From an uncultured Bacteroidales bacterium (GTDB taxonomy: Bacteria > Bacteroidota > Bacteroidia > Bacteroidales > Paludibacteraceae): a stretch of DNA of 64,000 nucleotides. The notes beneath the pieces were generated by a model. That model had not been told where the DNA came from. It worked only from the letters and a program-made list of their open reading frames with translations, and did no database searches. The stretch spans positions 62,001 to 126,000 of the forward strand of contig CASDOZ010000005.1 in assembly GCA_949282265.1 (NCBI GenBank). The letters run 5' to 3'. Positions 62,855-64,000 of this stretch are shown here, piece by piece. The position numbers were made by a program, and so were the translations under genes. How positions within the stretch are numbered: the first letter of the stretch is position 1; each line of letters begins with the position of its first letter.

Positions 62855-62916
62855 CGACAATTTGAGGGTTTCTGAAAAAAAGACTGTCAAGTTTTTCACA
62901 ATCGGGAAAAAAAACA

Positions 62917-62924
62917 TATCTTTG
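62917..62924 (+). promoter_or_regulatory. -7 box of tRNA-Leu
   Basis: TATCTTTG, a full TAnnTTTG match, 15 bases before the mature 5' end of tRNA-Leu. Confidence 0.65.
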
Positions 62925-62939
62925 CCGCACTTTTTAGAA

Positions 62940-63021
62940 GCGGCATTGGCGTAATTGGTAGCCGCGCTAGACTTAGGATCTAGTGGAGTAATCCGTGGGG
63001 GTTCGAGTCCCTTATGCCGCA
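62940..63021 (+). tRNA. tRNA-Leu (TAG)
   Basis: The acceptor arms GCGGCAT and ATGCCGC pair over 7 bp, with A73. The anticodon loop reads ACTTAGGAT, giving anticodon TAG. The long variable arm (TGGAGTAATCCGT) is that of a class II tRNA, and the T arm is GGGGG-TTCGAGT-CCCTT. CCA is not encoded. Confidence 0.95.
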
Positions 63022-63028
63022 CAAGAGA

Positions 63029-63061
63029 CAGGAAATCGGGAAAAACGGTTTTCTGTTTTTT
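63029..63061 (+). terminator. Terminator of tRNA-Leu
   Basis: CAGGAAA (63029-63035) pairs with TTTTCTG (63049-63055), followed by six T. Confidence 0.65.
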
Positions 63062-63118
63062 ACATCCAACAGTTTCCAAACCAACAACTAGTCCGTTTGG
63101 TAAGCAGTATTATTTTCG

Positions 63119-63126
63119 TACATTTG
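63119..63126 (+). promoter_or_regulatory. -7 box of the terminal kinase gene
   Basis: TACATTTG, a full TAnnTTTG match, 53 bases before the ATG at 63180. Confidence 0.5.
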
Positions 63127-63179
63127 CACAGGCAAGCAGAAGAACGATTTTCCAAAAACAGATTTTGAACAACTGAAAC

Positions 63180-64000
63180 ATGAACCAACAGTTACTGCAA
63201 CTTGTAAAGCAACAATTGGGCGCATCGCCAACCAACGTGACCGAGCTGTCCGCATCCGGTTCCAACCGCCGCTATTTCCGGATACAAGTGAACGGTACGT
63301 CCATTATCGGCGTAGAAGGCACATCCGCCGAAGAAAACCGCGCATTTATCTATATGGCGCAGCATTTTGAACAAAAAGGGCTGCCGGTGCCACACTTCAT
63401 GGCACAATCGGACAACGGGATGTGCTATATCCAGGAGGATTTGGGCGACACGCTGCTGTTCAACTACATTGCCGAAGGCCGGAAAACCGGTGTTTTCTGC
63501 GAACGGGAAAAAGAAATGTTGCGCAAAACCATGCAAGAACTGGCACGCCTGCAAATTGTCGGCGCACGGGATTTCGACTTTTCCATCTGTTACCCGCAAC
63601 CGGAATTCAATGAACGTTCCATATTATGGGATTTGAACTACTTCAAATACTGTTTCCTGAAATCGACCGGACTGGAATTCCAAGAAAACCGTCTGGAAGA
63701 TGATTTTGCTGCATTGACACATATCCTGCTGCAAACATCGACAGACACATTCATGTATCGCGACTTCCAGAGCCGCAACGTCATGATACGTAACGAACAA
63801 CCCTATTTTATTGATTTCCAAGGCGGACGTAAAGGGCCGGTTTATTACGATGTCGCTTCGTTCCTATGGCAGGCCAGGGCACAATACCATCCGGACTTGC
63901 GTACGGAATTAATAGAAGTCTATTTGAACGAGTTGCAAAAATACATGCCGGTAGATGTCGCCGAATTCCATCGAATGTTAAAACATTTCGTCCTGTTCCG
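63180..64000 (+). CDS. Aminoglycoside-phosphotransferase-fold sugar kinase (truncated by the window end)
   Basis: The frame opens at the ATG 63180 (MNQQLLQLVKQQLG) and is still open at the right edge after 273 codons. It shows the APH/choline-kinase fold: SASGSNRRYFRIQVNG (glycine-rich nucleotide loop), GMCYIQEDLGDTLLFNYI (hinge), MYRDFQSRNVMIRN (catalytic Asp and Asn of the YRD-x-x-x-x-N loop) and YFIDFQGGRKGPVYYDVASF (metal-binding Asp). In the phylum this type is often the kinase of a sugar-1-phosphate pathway (AmgK-like, cell wall recycling), usually followed by a nucleotidyltransferase. That gene would lie beyond the window. Confidence 0.88.
   Translation, partial: MNQQLLQLVKQQLGASPTNVTELSASGSNRRYFRIQVNGTSIIGVEGTSAEENRAFIYMAQHFEQKGLPVPHFMAQSDNGMCYIQEDLGDTLLFNYIAEGRKTGVFCEREKEMLRKTMQELARLQIVGARDFDFSICYPQPEFNERSILWDLNYFKYCFLKSTGLEFQENRLEDDFAALTHILLQTSTDTFMYRDFQSRNVMIRNEQPYFIDFQGGRKGPVYYDVASFLWQARAQYHPDLRTELIEVYLNELQKYMPVDVAEFHRMLKHFVLF

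Noticed and set aside
1..64000. CRISPR arrays, insertion sequences, integrases or rRNA genes
   Set aside because: I saw no regularly spaced repeats, transposase or tyrosine-recombinase motifs, or rRNA sequence anywhere in the window.

Overview
The window looks like chromosomal DNA of a Bacteroidales bacterium. Signs are repeated Bacteroidetes-type -7 boxes (TAnnTTTG) in front of genes, type IX secretion sorting domains, a TonB-dependent receptor, and families largely confined to this phylum (DUF4783, DUF4857, DUF4876, DUF6850). The species cannot be named from the sequence. Base composition is uneven: positions 1-11000 (surface glycan genes) and 24000-28000 (ATPase, DUF2971, methylase C-terminal half) are AT-rich, while 34500-47700 and 55900-62800 are clearly GC-richer.

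Layout. (1) 1-15861, minus strand: a Wzx/Wzy-type surface polysaccharide locus. It has three nucleotide-sugar enzymes, a flippase, a nitroreductase-like protein, a pyruvyl transferase, a polymerase, three glycosyltransferases, a WbsX-like protein and an acetyltransferase. A compact cassette of DUF2589-type proteins with a zinc-ribbon protein (1798-4383) interrupts it. (2) 15926-23688: housekeeping genes nadC, DUF4783, rlmH, a REC-REC-PPDK fusion, argH, an SRPBCC protein, pyrE and yraN. (3) 24129-33735: an accessory island with a DUF4143 ATPase behind two tandem palindromes, a gene remnant, a DUF2971 gene, an Eco57I-class methylase and a PLD-nuclease/SNF2-helicase. Just upstream of the helicase, on the same strand, is a strongly structured element that I read as an RNA. 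(4) 33736-34506: a long C-rich non-coding tract. (5) 34507-36229: Nudix hydrolase, metallo-beta-lactamase-fold lipoprotein and a small putative DNA-binding protein. (6) 36253-47672: two divergent operons for an outer-membrane uptake system (TonB receptor, DUF4876 and DUF6850 on one side; T9SS protein, OB lipoprotein, PepSY helix protein, ABC transporter and DUF4857 on the other). (7) 47660-52774: queH, tRNA-Cys, a T9SS adhesin-like protein, an LtaS-family transferase and a damaged transaldolase gene. (8) 52867-55841: a rod-shaped structured RNA, then a secreted M4 metalloprotease. (9) 55905-62829: an eight-gene minus-strand operon (M16 peptidase, O-methyltransferase, thioesterase, EFR1 flavodoxin/ferredoxin, SufT-like, lpxH, DEAD helicase, GH3). 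(10) tRNA-Leu and the start of a sugar/aminoglycoside-type kinase.

The most noteworthy items are the structured RNA element at the head of the helicase-methylase defence-type operon (33530-33712), the second rod-like RNA (52938-53059), the DUF2589/zinc-ribbon cassette inside the glycan locus, and the disrupted transaldolase.
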